The translations under genes were made by a program, and so were the position numbers. The notes under the pieces were generated by a model, which was given only the letters and a program-made list of their open reading frames with translations, was not told the origin of the DNA and did not search any database. From assembly GCA_028015205.1 (NCBI GenBank), contig CM051515.1:12232001-12296000 (forward strand): a DNA stretch of 64,000 nt, in the 5' to 3' direction. Source of the DNA: Mytilisepta virgata. Its lineage: Eukaryota; Mollusca; Bivalvia; Mytilida; Mytilidae. Positions 33,614 through 45,400 of this stretch are shown one piece after another. How positions within the stretch are numbered: the first letter of the stretch is position 1; the number at the start of each line of letters is the position of its first letter.

Positions 33614-34770
33614 TACACAAAAAATTAGTTTAGATATATTTGCTATCTTTTAAAAAATACGAAGTGCCGCTTAATATTTTGATGACTATTTTACGTAGTG
33701 AAATAGTCATATTAATCTGGATGACTATTTCACTAGGGAAAATAGTCTTTTTAAACATCACAAACAACGAAATGTGAACCTGCTTTATCTTCGAAAAACT
33801 CCGATATCATGGCTATAGAAGTGAAGTAAACATTAAAATTGCTATCTTTTGTTCTTTTTTGTTTTTCAATCTGATGTTTACACTATTAGAGATTTACGGA
33901 AAGTGTCTGTACCGACTGTTGACATTGACTTTGAGTGGAGGGTTTCAAAAGTGAATTTTACCGTGCGTAGACCTGAATTTCATGTTATTTAGAATGGAAA
34001 TTTCATGCAACATCTCTCGTCAAAATTCAGAGATTTGTTGAAATAAATTGTTTTATATAAATTTTGATGCACATTTTGTCGATTTACGACTTATCAGGTG
34101 TACCCATGGCCTAAAATGTTGAAAATCATAAGAATAATCTAAAAAGTTGAAGATCGAATTCAGAGAATGTCAAAATATAACCAAAGTGGGTAAAGCCATA
34201 ACTATCCAAGGACAGAGATATGCAAGAGGTTAACAAATTTTACAATTTTGTAACAGTAAATTTAATCAATTTCAGGCGAGTATCGAAATATAAAAAACAA
34301 CCACGTAGACCACATCCATGGTCATGTTTTGGTCTTTTTGTCAGATTTTCGGAATCCTCGGGTTTTATCAATTTCTTAAACACGAAATATTTTGCCCATG
34401 AACCCCCATTTGACAAAATTTTATGATATCCTTTCAATTTTTTCATACATTTTTGAGAGACTGAAGTTGTCAATGCAAAGACAATGAAAAATCTAGAGAA
34501 AACCCATTTCCTGCAAATTTTCAAGGCGTTATACCTCTAAAATGAGCACATGAACCTTTATTTTTTTTCTTTCTTATTTGTTTACTATTCATTTGTTCTC
34601 TCAAACTAAAACACCTATTTCAAATCCTATTTATTTCCCATTAGACCAGCGATCATCCTTAAATGGACATATTGCTGCTTTAAAACTTAAATATTTCACA
34701 GAAACATATTTTAGTTTCACTTAAATTTTTATTATCAGCATGAATTTTATTGGTTTAAAAAAATAAATAG

Positions 34771-34893
34771 CTAGGGCCACGCGTTGTCATAGTTGCTACA
34801 CAGGAGTCTGTTGTTGCCATCAATCCAGTAGTTGCTGACGTAGTTGCTGATTCCAGCTGTTGGTATGTCAATGTTGGCGTTGTCATTCAACAT
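34771..34893 (-). CDS. Conserved 40-residue reading frame, U2 copy
   Basis: This is the counterpart of 11,524-11,646, with ATG and TAG kept and IPTAGISNYVSNYW unchanged. Differences from the U1 copy are N for K at residue 7, G for D in WIDGNN, and NAWP for DAGP at the end. The family is unrecognised, and it may be a relic exon. Confidence 0.3.
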   Translation of the reverse strand: MLNDNANIDIPTAGISNYVSNYWIDGNNRLLCSNYDNAWP

Positions 34894-36419
34894 TCAACAT
34901 TATCATGCATAAAATTCCAGAAGCCATGATAAGTTTGTAATGTTAAAAATTTATAATTATATTTCTGACACATTATTTTTTTAAAGAATAAAAAGCGTAA
35001 AAACTTAATAATAAGTGTATAAAGAAAAAGAAAAAACATATAGCAGTTCTGAAATAGAAAAATTCTACTATATAACAAGTGAGGATTTTTTACAAAATAA
35101 TTGCAACAAAATTATAAGTTTACCTATCAAATAATTTAATCTTCAAGACCAACTGCCACCCAAGCTCGTGATAATTTATAAATATAATTATAATTCCAGT
35201 GGGGCGTGGAATCTAACTGAAGATATCTATTGTCTTTTGTGAGACAAAAGCTGACAAGTGTAGAAGCGATGCACTGTCAAAAATTTTTTAAAATAAAACT
35301 AATTAATTTTCGTATAAAAAACATTTGCGCTAGCAATGGGGTACGTCTCAATACATATATTGTTCAGGGAAAAGAAACTACTGTCTCTAATTTCCTTATT
35401 TTGTTTAGTTATTACTTCGTGTACTTCTAATCGAACGTGATATAATATAAAGCAAAGGGAAGGCACATTATCAATGAGGACTCTTTTTACAATAATAAAG
35501 AAACTTTTATGAAATATTGAAAAGCTCGTTATATCCATAACATCAGAATCACTTTATACCATTAAAAGGAAATAATTTGTCAAGGACATACTTAGACAAA
35601 CATTTTTATCATATTTCTTTCAGTTTCGCATCATGAAAATACTTTTTCAAGGTACCTTTTTATAACTGAAATCAAAAGGAAGATATATTAAGGAAATTTT
35701 AACAACATTTTCTCATTTTGAAAGGTGCTGCTAAATCGAGGATATACTCGTTCTGTCAATACAACATACATTAAGAAGTAAGGTAAAACAAATTGTATAT
35801 CTGAAGTAAAAATTATTAAATGTAAAATTCTAAAATTTGTCTTGCCATTGTAATGCTACCAAATTACTGATATATTTGGAAATTTAAACATTAAACATGC
35901 AATACAATATTTACCAAAAGCATCATAAGTTCAAGATGTATATTTGAGTGTAAAATTTTAAGGGTATCTGAACTGGTAAAAACATTTATATCGAGTAAAC
36001 GAAACATCCAAAAAGTACAACAAATCTTCATACGGTTGGACTATTGTTTTGGATTTCAATATGATTGGCCTTGAGGGCAATTGATGAGTCGTAAAGTGCG
36101 CAAGATTTGTGCATCAAAATTGGTATCAAACAATTTATCGTTAAAGTATTGTGCACAATACAAACTAGCTAGGATCCAGATACATGCAATACCAACTGAA
36201 CTTGTGTTTTTTTTTTTATTACATGATTAAACTATTGTCGAAAAGTTTACAAAATTTCAAAGGAACAAAGACTTCAATTTATATAGAAATGACCAGAATT
36301 ATAACAGCGAGAACAACTAAATGAACATATAACCCGCGTACAACAAAAATATTTGAAATGTGAGATATTTGTTCTTATTTTACAGATTTATTTACGAAAC
36401 ACTTTTATTATTACATTGC

Positions 36420-36456
36420 AGATAAAGTTAGAGGACAATCAGAAGCACAAATTATC
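36420..36456 (+). promoter_or_regulatory. Splice acceptor and 5' UTR of TLR-A2
   Basis: TTATTACATTGCAG ends at about 36,421. The 35-base leader to the ATG is identical to that of A1. The first exon and promoter were not identified. Confidence 0.6.
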
Positions 36457-38580
36457 ATGATTCATTTGTATTCAAGTAAACTTCGAATTGGAATTTTCGT
36501 TCTGTTGGGAATAGGTATAACAAAGGGTTTATTTTTCCCTGATCGTGATACAAATTCACCATTCCCAAGGCGTCTATGTAATTTTAGCTCCTCGTGTCAT
36601 TGTAGATTCAGAAAAATGCTGCTAGACGTAAGGTGCTATGGAAGTAATGTTCCCACGTTTACTGCAATAACTTATCTTCGATTTATTTATTATAGCAAGA
36701 AAACAGTACCAAACAGAACTTTTATTAACTTAACACATCTTATAGAATTGAATTTGAGCTGGAACTTTATGAAATACCTGGAACCAGAAAGTTTTGCAGG
36801 TCTGAAGTTATTAAAGAAACTAGATCTCACTTGGAACAGTTTCTGCTATACCGTGGAGACCTTCCCTGTAACAGTTTTCAAACCTCTGGTGTCTCTGACC
36901 CACTTATATGTAGATTTGAATATACATGTAGATACCATTGATGAATGTTCAATTTTCCCGGCAAAGGTTTTATCATACCTTCAAACACTTGAATTCCTTG
37001 AAGTAGACCTTTGCTCTGGCGAAACTGACGGAACTGCTTTTCCAACAAGCTATATGTCAGTTACTAGTATAAAAAAGTTAAAAATCGGTAGATGTTCTCT
37101 CGCTGTTATAAACAACAATACTTTCATTAACGTTCCTTATCTTGAATGGATTGATATGACGGACTGCTCGATAGGGAAGTACATATCTTGCACAATGTGT
37201 CACTTTGACAACCTTAAATTTCTCAAGTTGCGAATTGTTCCTGAAATTTTTTTACATTATTTTCTAAACGATCTTTTAACTATTGATACCTTAATCCTAA
37301 CAAATTCTGGGTTAAAAGATTGGGATTACTCATACTTTTCCGATTTAAGCAAAACTGGCATTAGGGAATTTCGTTTAAACCTAAATTTTATTGAATATGC
37401 TGGTTATGGTCAGGGTTGTGTATTGCCACCAAATCTCACTATTTTAGATTTCTCAGTGAATAGAATTAGGCATTTTCAATGTCGGATGCCAAAAATACTA
37501 TCATTAGACTTTCAAAATAATAATCTTGGCAAATTCTTAAAAACAAACAAATATATGCTCTCAAATACCACGACACTTAAAGAAGTAAACTTTGCCTTTA
37601 ATTACATTCAAAATCTTACGTTTTCTACATTTCATGGACATTACGCAGTAGAAATAATAAATCTAAGTAACAATGCACTGACAGATGTTACCTTTGACCT
37701 TTCAGATACTAAGTCCTTAAAAATGTTAGATCTCTCAAACAATTTTATTAAATCATTTAGTAAAAGAGTCATGACACATATTGAAAAGTTAAAATCCAAT
37801 AGCAAAGTCGATCTTTCAAATAACACTTTGGATTGTTCGTGTGAAACTATTACATTTCTTCAATGGATGCTGAAAAATAAACAACATTTCGTAAACAGAA
37901 ATTACTACCGATGTAAATTAGATGATGGGATAATTGTTTTGGACAACCTTCAACAAACTGTAAAACAGTTGCAAAAAGATTGTGCATCCTACATCGTTTT
38001 GATCTCGGTTATTTCTTTCTCAATTCTTGCTCTCCTTATATTGTTGGTAGCTGGAGTTGTCTATCGATTCCGATGGCGACTGCGATACATCTACTATATG
38101 ACCCGTGCTAAATACAGGCGATACAAGGCTTTGGAGAACGAAACTGAGTATACTTACAACGCCTTTGTTTCGTACGGCGATAGTGATAAAAAATTCGTGG
38201 AGGAAGATTTCATTCCAAATTTGGAACATAACCGAGGTCTGAAGATTTGTTTCCATCATCGTGACTTTCTTCCAGGTGAGGATATAATACAAAATATGAC
38301 AAATAGTATTCACCAAAGTAGGAAAACTATTTTTATAATATCAAGATCTTTTCTGGAGTCTTATTTTTGTATGTGGGAATTTAACATGGCGAGGATGGAA
38401 AGTATCTATTCCCGAGGCGGTGAAAATATTCTATTCCTCATATTTTACGAAAGAATTGAACCACGTGATTTGCCTTTGCTAATGCTAGAAGTGATACAGA
38501 AACAATCTTATATTGAGTATCCTAATGACGAACAAGGAAATGTTGTATTTTGGGACAAAGTACGTGAGGCGATAAAATAA
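36457..38580 (+). CDS. Toll-like receptor type A, copy A2 (intact)
   Basis: This is an intact 707-residue single-exon TLR. Residues 1-24 form the signal peptide (KLRIGIFVLLGIGITKG). C41, C47, C49 and C60 cap the LRR region at the N-terminus. About a dozen LRRs follow (for example LIELNLSWNFMKYLEPESF and LKMLDLSNNFIKSF). The C-terminal cap uses C460, C462, C486 and C509, and the membrane span is about 512-536. The TIR runs from about 565 to 707, with box 1 YNAFVSY at 567-573, box 2 CFHHRDFLPGED at 598-609 and box 3 FWDKV near 698. Several N-glycosylation sites are present (NRT, NLT, NNT). Position 574 is Gly where A1, A3, B1 and B2 have Ala, right after box 1. It is a pattern-recognition receptor by family, and its ligand is unknown. 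Confidence 0.95.
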   Translation: MIHLYSSKLRIGIFVLLGIGITKGLFFPDRDTNSPFPRRLCNFSSSCHCRFRKMLLDVRCYGSNVPTFTAITYLRFIYYSKKTVPNRTFINLTHLIELNLSWNFMKYLEPESFAGLKLLKKLDLTWNSFCYTVETFPVTVFKPLVSLTHLYVDLNIHVDTIDECSIFPAKVLSYLQTLEFLEVDLCSGETDGTAFPTSYMSVTSIKKLKIGRCSLAVINNNTFINVPYLEWIDMTDCSIGKYISCTMCHFDNLKFLKLRIVPEIFLHYFLNDLLTIDTLILTNSGLKDWDYSYFSDLSKTGIREFRLNLNFIEYAGYGQGCVLPPNLTILDFSVNRIRHFQCRMPKILSLDFQNNNLGKFLKTNKYMLSNTTTLKEVNFAFNYIQNLTFSTFHGHYAVEIINLSNNALTDVTFDLSDTKSLKMLDLSNNFIKSFSKRVMTHIEKLKSNSKVDLSNNTLDCSCETITFLQWMLKNKQHFVNRNYYRCKLDDGIIVLDNLQQTVKQLQKDCASYIVLISVISFSILALLILLVAGVVYRFRWRLRYIYYMTRAKYRRYKALENETEYTYNAFVSYGDSDKKFVEEDFIPNLEHNRGLKICFHHRDFLPGEDIIQNMTNSIHQSRKTIFIISRSFLESYFCMWEFNMARMESIYSRGGENILFLIFYERIEPRDLPLLMLEVIQKQSYIEYPNDEQGNVVFWDKVREAIK

Positions 38581-38914
38581 CATATTTGAGAAAATGGACT
38601 GTATATACTTACATTGTATATTTCATGCGTTTTAAACCTTTGTAATCTAACATTATTTAACGTTATGTTGGCCGAATGTACGAGATTGACATTTTATTAA
38701 TGATAATTTATTTTTTTTATACTAACATGACATGAAGCTTTAATTGTGTTGCACATCGTTATGAAACGAAATTGAAAAATTAAATTTTTTTTAGCAGGAT
38801 TTTTATCTGACAGAGTAGAGTATACATATAGTAACAAACAATATTATCCCAGCATAGTCTTTCTCTGAACTGATAAAAAGTGTACAAATAAGTGTTTTAA
38901 TGTTCGAAAGTTCA

Positions 38915-38920
38915 AATAAA
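38915..38920 (+). terminator. Candidate poly(A) signal of TLR-A2
   Basis: AATAAA lies about 335 bases downstream of the stop, at the same place as after A1 and A3. Confidence 0.45.
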
Positions 38921-39404
38921 ACGTATCACAAAATACCGAAATAAATGTGATGCACTGTATGGCCATTTCGTTGATTGACAACTCATCAGCAGTGCTCGAG
39001 ATCAAAATGTTGAAAATCCGGATATAATGATGAAGTAATAAGCAAGACCATCAAAACACAAAACTCAACTAAGCGTTACCCCTGCATCAAGAGGAAGAGC
39101 CTTAGAAATTTCTGGTAATTTTTGTCAAATTTTGAACGGAATATTTAAAGGCATTTAAGTAATGAATCATGCAAGGACAAAAAGCCTGGCTACTGGGCTG
39201 ATAATGCCCTCGGGGACTTACAGTCCACCAGCAGTGACATAGACCCAGTGGTAGTAATAAAACGTATCACAAAATACCGAAATAAATTTAATGCATTGTA
39301 TTGCCATTTCGTTGAAACTATTAATTTACAGGCTACGCTGACGTTAGAAAGTGGCTGCGGTATTTGCAGTTGTAATATTTTCTAGATGTATTACTAAAGA
39401 GGAC

Positions 39405-39845
39405 ACATATACCTAAGGAGCAAATAAATAAAAAACGTAATCCATTCGACTAACAAACCCGGGAAGACAAATGAACAACCACAAGAACAACAAATAAACA
39501 CAGGAAACTAAAAAACAATGAACAACACGAACCCATATAAAAATCAGGAGTGAACCCAGGTGCTCCGGAAGTCGAAGCAGTTCCTCCTCCGTATATGGCA
39601 CCCGTCGTGAAAGTCAACAAAGTCAATCCGATGGAAGTCACAAATAGATGGAGGCACATGAAATGTTACGACAGTGGGAACAGGTCCAACATCATCTTAG
39701 ATATTTGAACACTGTAACGGTCAATAAATTCGTGATGACGACCGTAAAATTTCCTAAGTGATGACATCAACTTATACCTGATAAAACCCTGGTAAAGAGG
39801 CTTTTGTGGCAGCAGTACTCCTCTTTGTCGAATTTAAAATTTGCT
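39405..39845 (-). mobile_element. Retroelement 3' end, copy R4
   Basis: This is the U2 counterpart of R1, with the same 5' truncation point and the same 3' UTR. It therefore came with the segmental duplication rather than by new insertion. Confidence 0.6.
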
Positions 39846-41896
39846 TTAATCTATAAAATTAGATCTATATAGACACTAGTACTGTTTGTTATGCAAAGAT
39901 GTTCCCATGTCATCCCATTGCCAATCTAGCCCCAAATATAGATTTATACGCACATTTGTGAATTGTTTTAACTAGACTGTGGCCATCTTTGATTTGTAAA
40001 AATAGTTATCTATCCCATGTTCGATAGTCCTGACTTTTTATAATCTAGGCTGACCAGAATTTATTTCTATCTTTCTAGAATTTTTAAAATATTTGATGGA
40101 TTCCATTTTGAAAATGGTTCAATCATCCTGAAAATTTACTGATGGTGTCCTATTTTTGGTAACAATTATGTTTTGATCGGGTCGGTCATCTCCGAGAATA
40201 CACGTGACTGGAGAAGAAAAACGGAATAAAAACAGTATGTTTCCCCAGACACTTAGTCGTGAGAACATTAAAAAAAACGTCTCAAAAATAGATCAGGTGT
40301 GAATATTGAAAAGGTTAGATTATTTATCATGGTAAAAAACCAAAAAAATAATTCTATGAAGGTATCACGGTGATTGTTTTAAAGGATAAAAAAGTATGTT
40401 GTTTCAAAGTCTAACTTCCTTTCAACTACATTACAATTGCACCAATAAGCGTTCGTAGGTCTTGTATGTATGTGTTTCTATACTTTTCATACAGTTGTAC
40501 TGTTATTTTAAAAAAAAATGTCCCCTTTTATTAGAAACTAATCCGGTGAGAAATTGTCAAACACCATAACTATTTATATTGGTTAATAACAACAAAACAC
40601 AATATAAAATATCACTTCAATGAAATAAGATACAATTTTCTGTACAAAATGTTAACTTTCAGTCGATGTACGACTTACTTTTCCTCGCAGACTAACATGT
40701 TGAAAGACAAAACAATATTTCGAAAATGATCAGACGAGTAAACCCACGGCAATCTAACGACAGAGGTTAATAGAACATACACATGTAGTATTAATAGAAA
40801 ACAGGAAAAAATAGTTTTAAAAGATGAAAAATAACGTTTCTTTTGTATCCCTTTGAATCTGAGAATCTCTCTGTTGGGTAAAATTGATTGATTGATATGT
40901 CATTCTGACCTTTGCATTTTCTTGTTTGTTTCTATAACATTAAAAAAAACATACGATCAGCTTATTTCTCACTCCGGTTGACAGAATAGACCTTAAATCA
41001 GGTACCCAGTGGCACGATACATTCCATGTTTACTTGTATTTATATTAGAACCAAAATGCGTTTAAATATATACATGATAAAGTAAATATTTCTTCCCTGT
41101 CAAATTGTTTTCAGAGAAATATTAAAGATATATGACACTAAAATACCGGAAGTTTTTATCAAACTGTGATTTAACATGTTTAACTTGAACAGTATGACCT
41201 TATTCAAAACTCACAATTAAACTGCCGACACGTTTTAAATCAAGTTTCTTCAAATCGAATTCTGAAGTTTCATAGTTTTGAGTGCAATTATGTTTTTGGT
41301 TCTACGTTTGTCAATTTTAATTTTACAGTTTTTAATTTCATTTAAGAAATTTCGCAATGACGATTTTTTTTATTTGAGGCCTAAATCGTCATTATAAAGT
41401 TGAAATTAATCAAACAATTGAGATAATTGTTTATACTTCAAAGTAAATATATAGGACGAAAACTATTTAATTAATTTTTAAAGAACTTTTGACAAATTGT
41501 GGTGTACAGGTATTCCGGAAATTAGTTTGAACCGACAAATTATCGCACATTTATAATATTTACAGCCATGGTTGTGTTTCACATCCAAAACTCTACCCTC
41601 TGGATTTTCACAAAAATACATGTAGAATAAGGTATATTCAGTAGATATTTTTTTAAAATAATTAGTCTTTCCAGATTTAGATTCTTTTGGGATCTCTTTC
41701 ATTTTCTTGTTCTAATTTTGTTTGGTTTATTATACGTTTTTTATTCTTTTGCTTAAATGTGTGTTCTTGTTGTGTTTGTTTGTTGTGTTCCATTGTCCTG
41801 AATTTGTCTTTCACTTGGACGTCGAGTCCGTGGAATTTTCCAACTGTTTTGTTGCTTCGGTATTCTTTTGCCAATGTTTCTATGTTATGAATATCA

Positions 41897-41904
<8 letters not shown>

Positions 41905-41930
<26 letters not shown>
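41905..41930. repeat. (AT)n microsatellite
   Basis: The run is longer than in U1 (about 18,628-18,642) and U3 (about 53,193-53,204) at the same site. Confidence 0.8.
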
Positions 41931-41931
<1 letters not shown>

Positions 41932-42097
41932 CATAATGTATACCTAATGTAAAAAAAAACAAGGTAAGGCATAGTCCAGTATTCCAATGCTCCGAGCAAA
42001 ATCAAGTTATGCTGAAAAAGTACATTAAGATGAATTCAAGTCTTCTTGGTATATTTTTCCATGTATAGTGAAGTACCAATATTTCTCCTATTCTTTC

Positions 42098-42408
42098 GGT
42101 GGGATAAAACTGCATAATATTTTTAACCACTTTCCGGTGATTTAATTTTTGCATTGGAAATCCCGCCGTCTTTTTACGTTTATTGGAAGGATACACTACA
42201 GAAGTTCCGAAATGGCATTCGTGTAAACAAAATGCGTAGCAAGGCATTTTGTTGAAAATCATAGGAGAAACAGATTCTCCTTCAATTTACTCGCGAGTTA
42301 TAGAATTTCTCCACCCTCAATACTCGCTAAAGCTCGCGTGTTGAAAATAAAAAATTAATTATCTCGATTGGAGAAATTCCATGACTCATTCGTACCTGAA
42401 GGAGAATT
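42098..42408 (+). repeat. Foldback (MITE-like) element, copy F4
   Basis: This is the U2 counterpart of F2, with the same body and palindromic half. Confidence 0.6.
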
Positions 42409-42978
42409 TATATGTTTCTTATCTAGTTCGATCTCTAAAGGAATATATCGGTGTTTCCTGGACCATTTCTTCATGCTCTTTACTTAAATTTTGTAATAAG
42501 TTATTTTTAATCGTCGTTTACATAAAATCCGTCATTTGTGTTCTTCTTTTCTGAATATCTGTGTGTTTGAAGATTAGTTAACTATTTCATGCTGACAGTC
42601 ATAGATTAAATATTCTCTTATACCAATACCAATGCGCTCTGTGTGAAGATACTAATTGAGTAATAGGTACATATCTGAAAGACAAGTCATAACTCAAGTC
42701 TATCAAAGGATTTCCATTCGCTGTGTCCCTGATGCTGATAATATATATTTACGTATATCTGTCGATTAAACAATACAGCTACAACTGCGTTACATCAGTT
42801 AAAAATTAAAATCTGAAACGACTTTATCGTATCGATAATATACGTAAATATTTTCGGATATCTCGGACCTTGGGGATTTGTGTCGATTTATTGGTTTGTT
42901 TCTTGAGCTTTTGCATGTATTTCTCGGACTGCTCTGTTAAGAACAACTGGGACCGTTTTCATTCACACTTATTTCCAG

Positions 42979-44066
42979 ACATAGACGATATACCATAATC
43001 ACATATATGTTGCATCCCCTCTTTTTCCTCTGCCTATCCCCATTTTCTCTGCAAAAACCCAAAATCTTCATTGTCAATTTTTTTTAATTTTCCATCATTT
43101 TATAAAAGAAATAAACGCATAATATTATATAGTATAACTGAAAATAAAAAAAATTGAAAATGAAAATTAATTGTGGGTAGGAGAGGAAAAAAGGTTGAAT
43201 GCAACAAATTAAATCCATTCCCCATATACTGTGTCAGTGGACGAAATTTTGACATTTAATTCATGCTATACATGATGGGGAATACATTGACAAGAGGTTC
43301 TTGTGCGATAACTATAAATGCTTTAGTCAAGGGCTGGACAGATGAAGAGGCGGGGTTGAAAGAGAGGATATATATATAATTCCTGACTTCTTAACTATTT
43401 AGATGTCGATAGATAGATATATAAAAGATGATAACATATAATTTTCACACATTGCTGTATAATACAGACAAATCTCAGCCTAAGAAAATGATGAAATTTC
43501 CAGTTGAAGGGATATAAGAAAAGCTATTCCGTCTTTTCCGGATAACGTGCTTGCACGGGTAGTTTCCTTGTATAACTGACAGATAAGTATTGCAAATTGG
43601 TTAAGTATATAACGTGGGAATAAACAAACCTATGCACAATAGTTTAAGTATTCCATGCGATTCAGTATATGTACCTATTATACACACTCGCAATTCCAGG
43701 TGACAAAGTTCTTCTTCTAACTGTATAATTACGTACGACTTATTTCAACTAGTTAAATGCTACAGATGTTAATGATTAAAGTAACATACTGCAGATTTAT
43801 ATTAGTTCTTGTAGGTGAACACTCAATCTCTGCTATATGGACGGAATAATTAAGTTTGGATGCATTAACTATAATATTTACTAGTCATTTTTTAACACAT
43901 TATGATAAAAAGTTCTTCAAATATATTCCAGATTGTCTGGTACAATGACATAATACCTCACACCCTGCGTTAACATTTATTGCGCAGAAAGCTATACCTC
44001 CAAGAAGCATCAAACAGAACGTGCCATACGTATTTTCAAGTACCACAATAGAAAAAGAAAAGAACG
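42979..44066. other. Unique spacer between U2 and U3
   Basis: It is unrelated to U1 or U3 except for the 43,430-43,570 repeat (inverse of 3480-3625). A pyrimidine-rich stretch (CCCCTCTTTTTCCTCTGCC) lies near 43,015. I see no gene until the short exon at 44,067. Confidence 0.45.
43430..43570 (+). repeat. Dispersed repeat, inverse of 3480-3625
   Basis: It shares CACATTGCTGTATAATACAG-like sequence, AAATTTCCAGTTGAAGGG and AGAAAAGCTATTCC with the reverse complement of 3480-3625. Confidence 0.5.
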
Positions 44067-44162
44067 ATGGCATGTGAAAGAGTATGCGTTTTGGTTATAT
44101 TGACATTGATGGTGGTAATCTTTGAAACGAGACCATTACAAAATGAAACCTTTGAATTACTG
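44067..44162 (+). CDS. Orphan first exon encoding a signal peptide
   Basis: ATG at 44,067 opens 32 codons: a short charged start, a hydrophobic core (VCVLVILTLMVVIF) and a polar segment (ETRPLQNETFELL). CTG is followed directly by a canonical donor GTATGT at 44,163. Without splicing, the frame runs only nine more codons to a stop. The shape is that of a first exon of a secreted protein, as in mussel C1q-domain or lectin genes. No matching second exon was found in the 170 bases before U3 begins. The nearest C1q exon (54,602) needs an upstream exon ending in phase 1, whereas this one ends in phase 0. It is either a relic or part of a gene with exons I could not see. Confidence 0.4.
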
Positions 44163-45277
44163 GTATGTTGGAAAGTAAATTACAAAGCTTGAATGAAACT
44201 GTGCAGAAAGGTAGGTAAATTAATGAATACGTATGCAACATGTACAATGAAATCATGTTTTTCAATTGTCTTTTCGAATCATAATCTATATTTGTACTTA
44301 CATGTATAATTAGGCATTTAAAAAATGTATGGTATATGGTAGTCATGTCTGAATAGCCTCTTCATGTTAACCCTTTTTACTAAAATTAAAATTATACTTT
44401 TGATCTATTAAATAACTTTCCAACAAGACATTTCTGTCAGGACAGGCAATTTGTCAGCTTGTACATTGTAAATATTTCCTCCCTGTTAAAAAAGGATTTC
44501 AAGAAATATTTAAAGGTGATATGAATATGATTAATCCTAATTCTTTTGAATAGACTGAAATTTACCACGAATACATTACTCGTATTTAAACGTAAAACTA
44601 CGAGTTTAAGTTATATGACAGTGTTATTAGGACAAGTGTACTATTTTCTTATATATTTCTATGGTACAGTTTAGTGTGTTTACACTCGTTTGACTATTTG
44701 CTGACAACATTCAAATAATTTTTTTCTGACCTTCCAAAGCTTTGGACATAAAATGTACCTCTCGAGGGTTCAATCCAGAAATGAGTCCTTTAGGCTAAGC
44801 AATCAAATCGGATTTTTATTTTACAAAAGATAATTTATGTTGTAGGTCACATTATGTGTTAACTAAAAATGCTAATCAGTAGGTGATACATGTAACATAA
44901 GTTAATGTTTTTATTACCTAATTGTATATATTAAATACCTTTCTTTTGGAGATATTTAAGTCTAAACCATATTTCACTTTCAATTTCCTATCGGGCAATA
45001 GCCAATAGACCTACGTTCTATTGCCTGGTGTAGCGATCTATTGACCGCGACCTTTTGACACGCTTAATGATTGGTTAATTATGTTTAATGGATTATAGAA
45101 CGACGTTCTATTGCCCGCGACCTTTTGACGTTTTAAATAACTGTATATGTTGTTAACTGTTTTGAAAAATTCAATTTATTTACTTTATTCTTATCTCTCT
45201 ATCGCAAAACTTTGAAAATACAAAAATGTGCATCCCAATACTACTATTAGGTAATAAGACAGTTCTTGAATGTGTTG

Positions 45278-45400
45278 CCAGGTAATAAATTTCACTCCGT
45301 ACTGGGAACAGCTCAAGTGCTCTATTGCTGATGGATTCAGGCAATAGAACACTGATCTGTTTTCCAGTACCTTGGGAAAACTATTGTGGTCTATTGCTAG
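45278..45400. repeat. Palindrome, U3 copy
   Basis: This is the counterpart of 33,201-33,332, with a deletion in the left arm (CCAGGTAATAAATTTCACTC) and a complete right arm. Confidence 0.75.

Larger units (their letters stand above)
32074..42978 (+). repeat. Segmental duplication unit U2 (TLR-A2 only)
   Basis: Compared with U1 it lacks about 400 bases (U1 9,383-9,785; joint at about 32,597). It retains the palindrome and (TA)n region lost from U1. It ends exactly at the CAG of the C1q-exon splice acceptor, after which the sequence is unrelated to U1 and U3. It also lacks about 630 bases of U1 that fall at about 42,727, where CATTCGCTGTG joins TCCCTGATGCTG. Confidence 0.85.

Noticed and set aside
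33405..33620. Minus-strand Ile-Tyr repeat protein
   Set aside because: It is a translation of the (TA)n microsatellite; the equivalent U3 site is short and the frame is lost.
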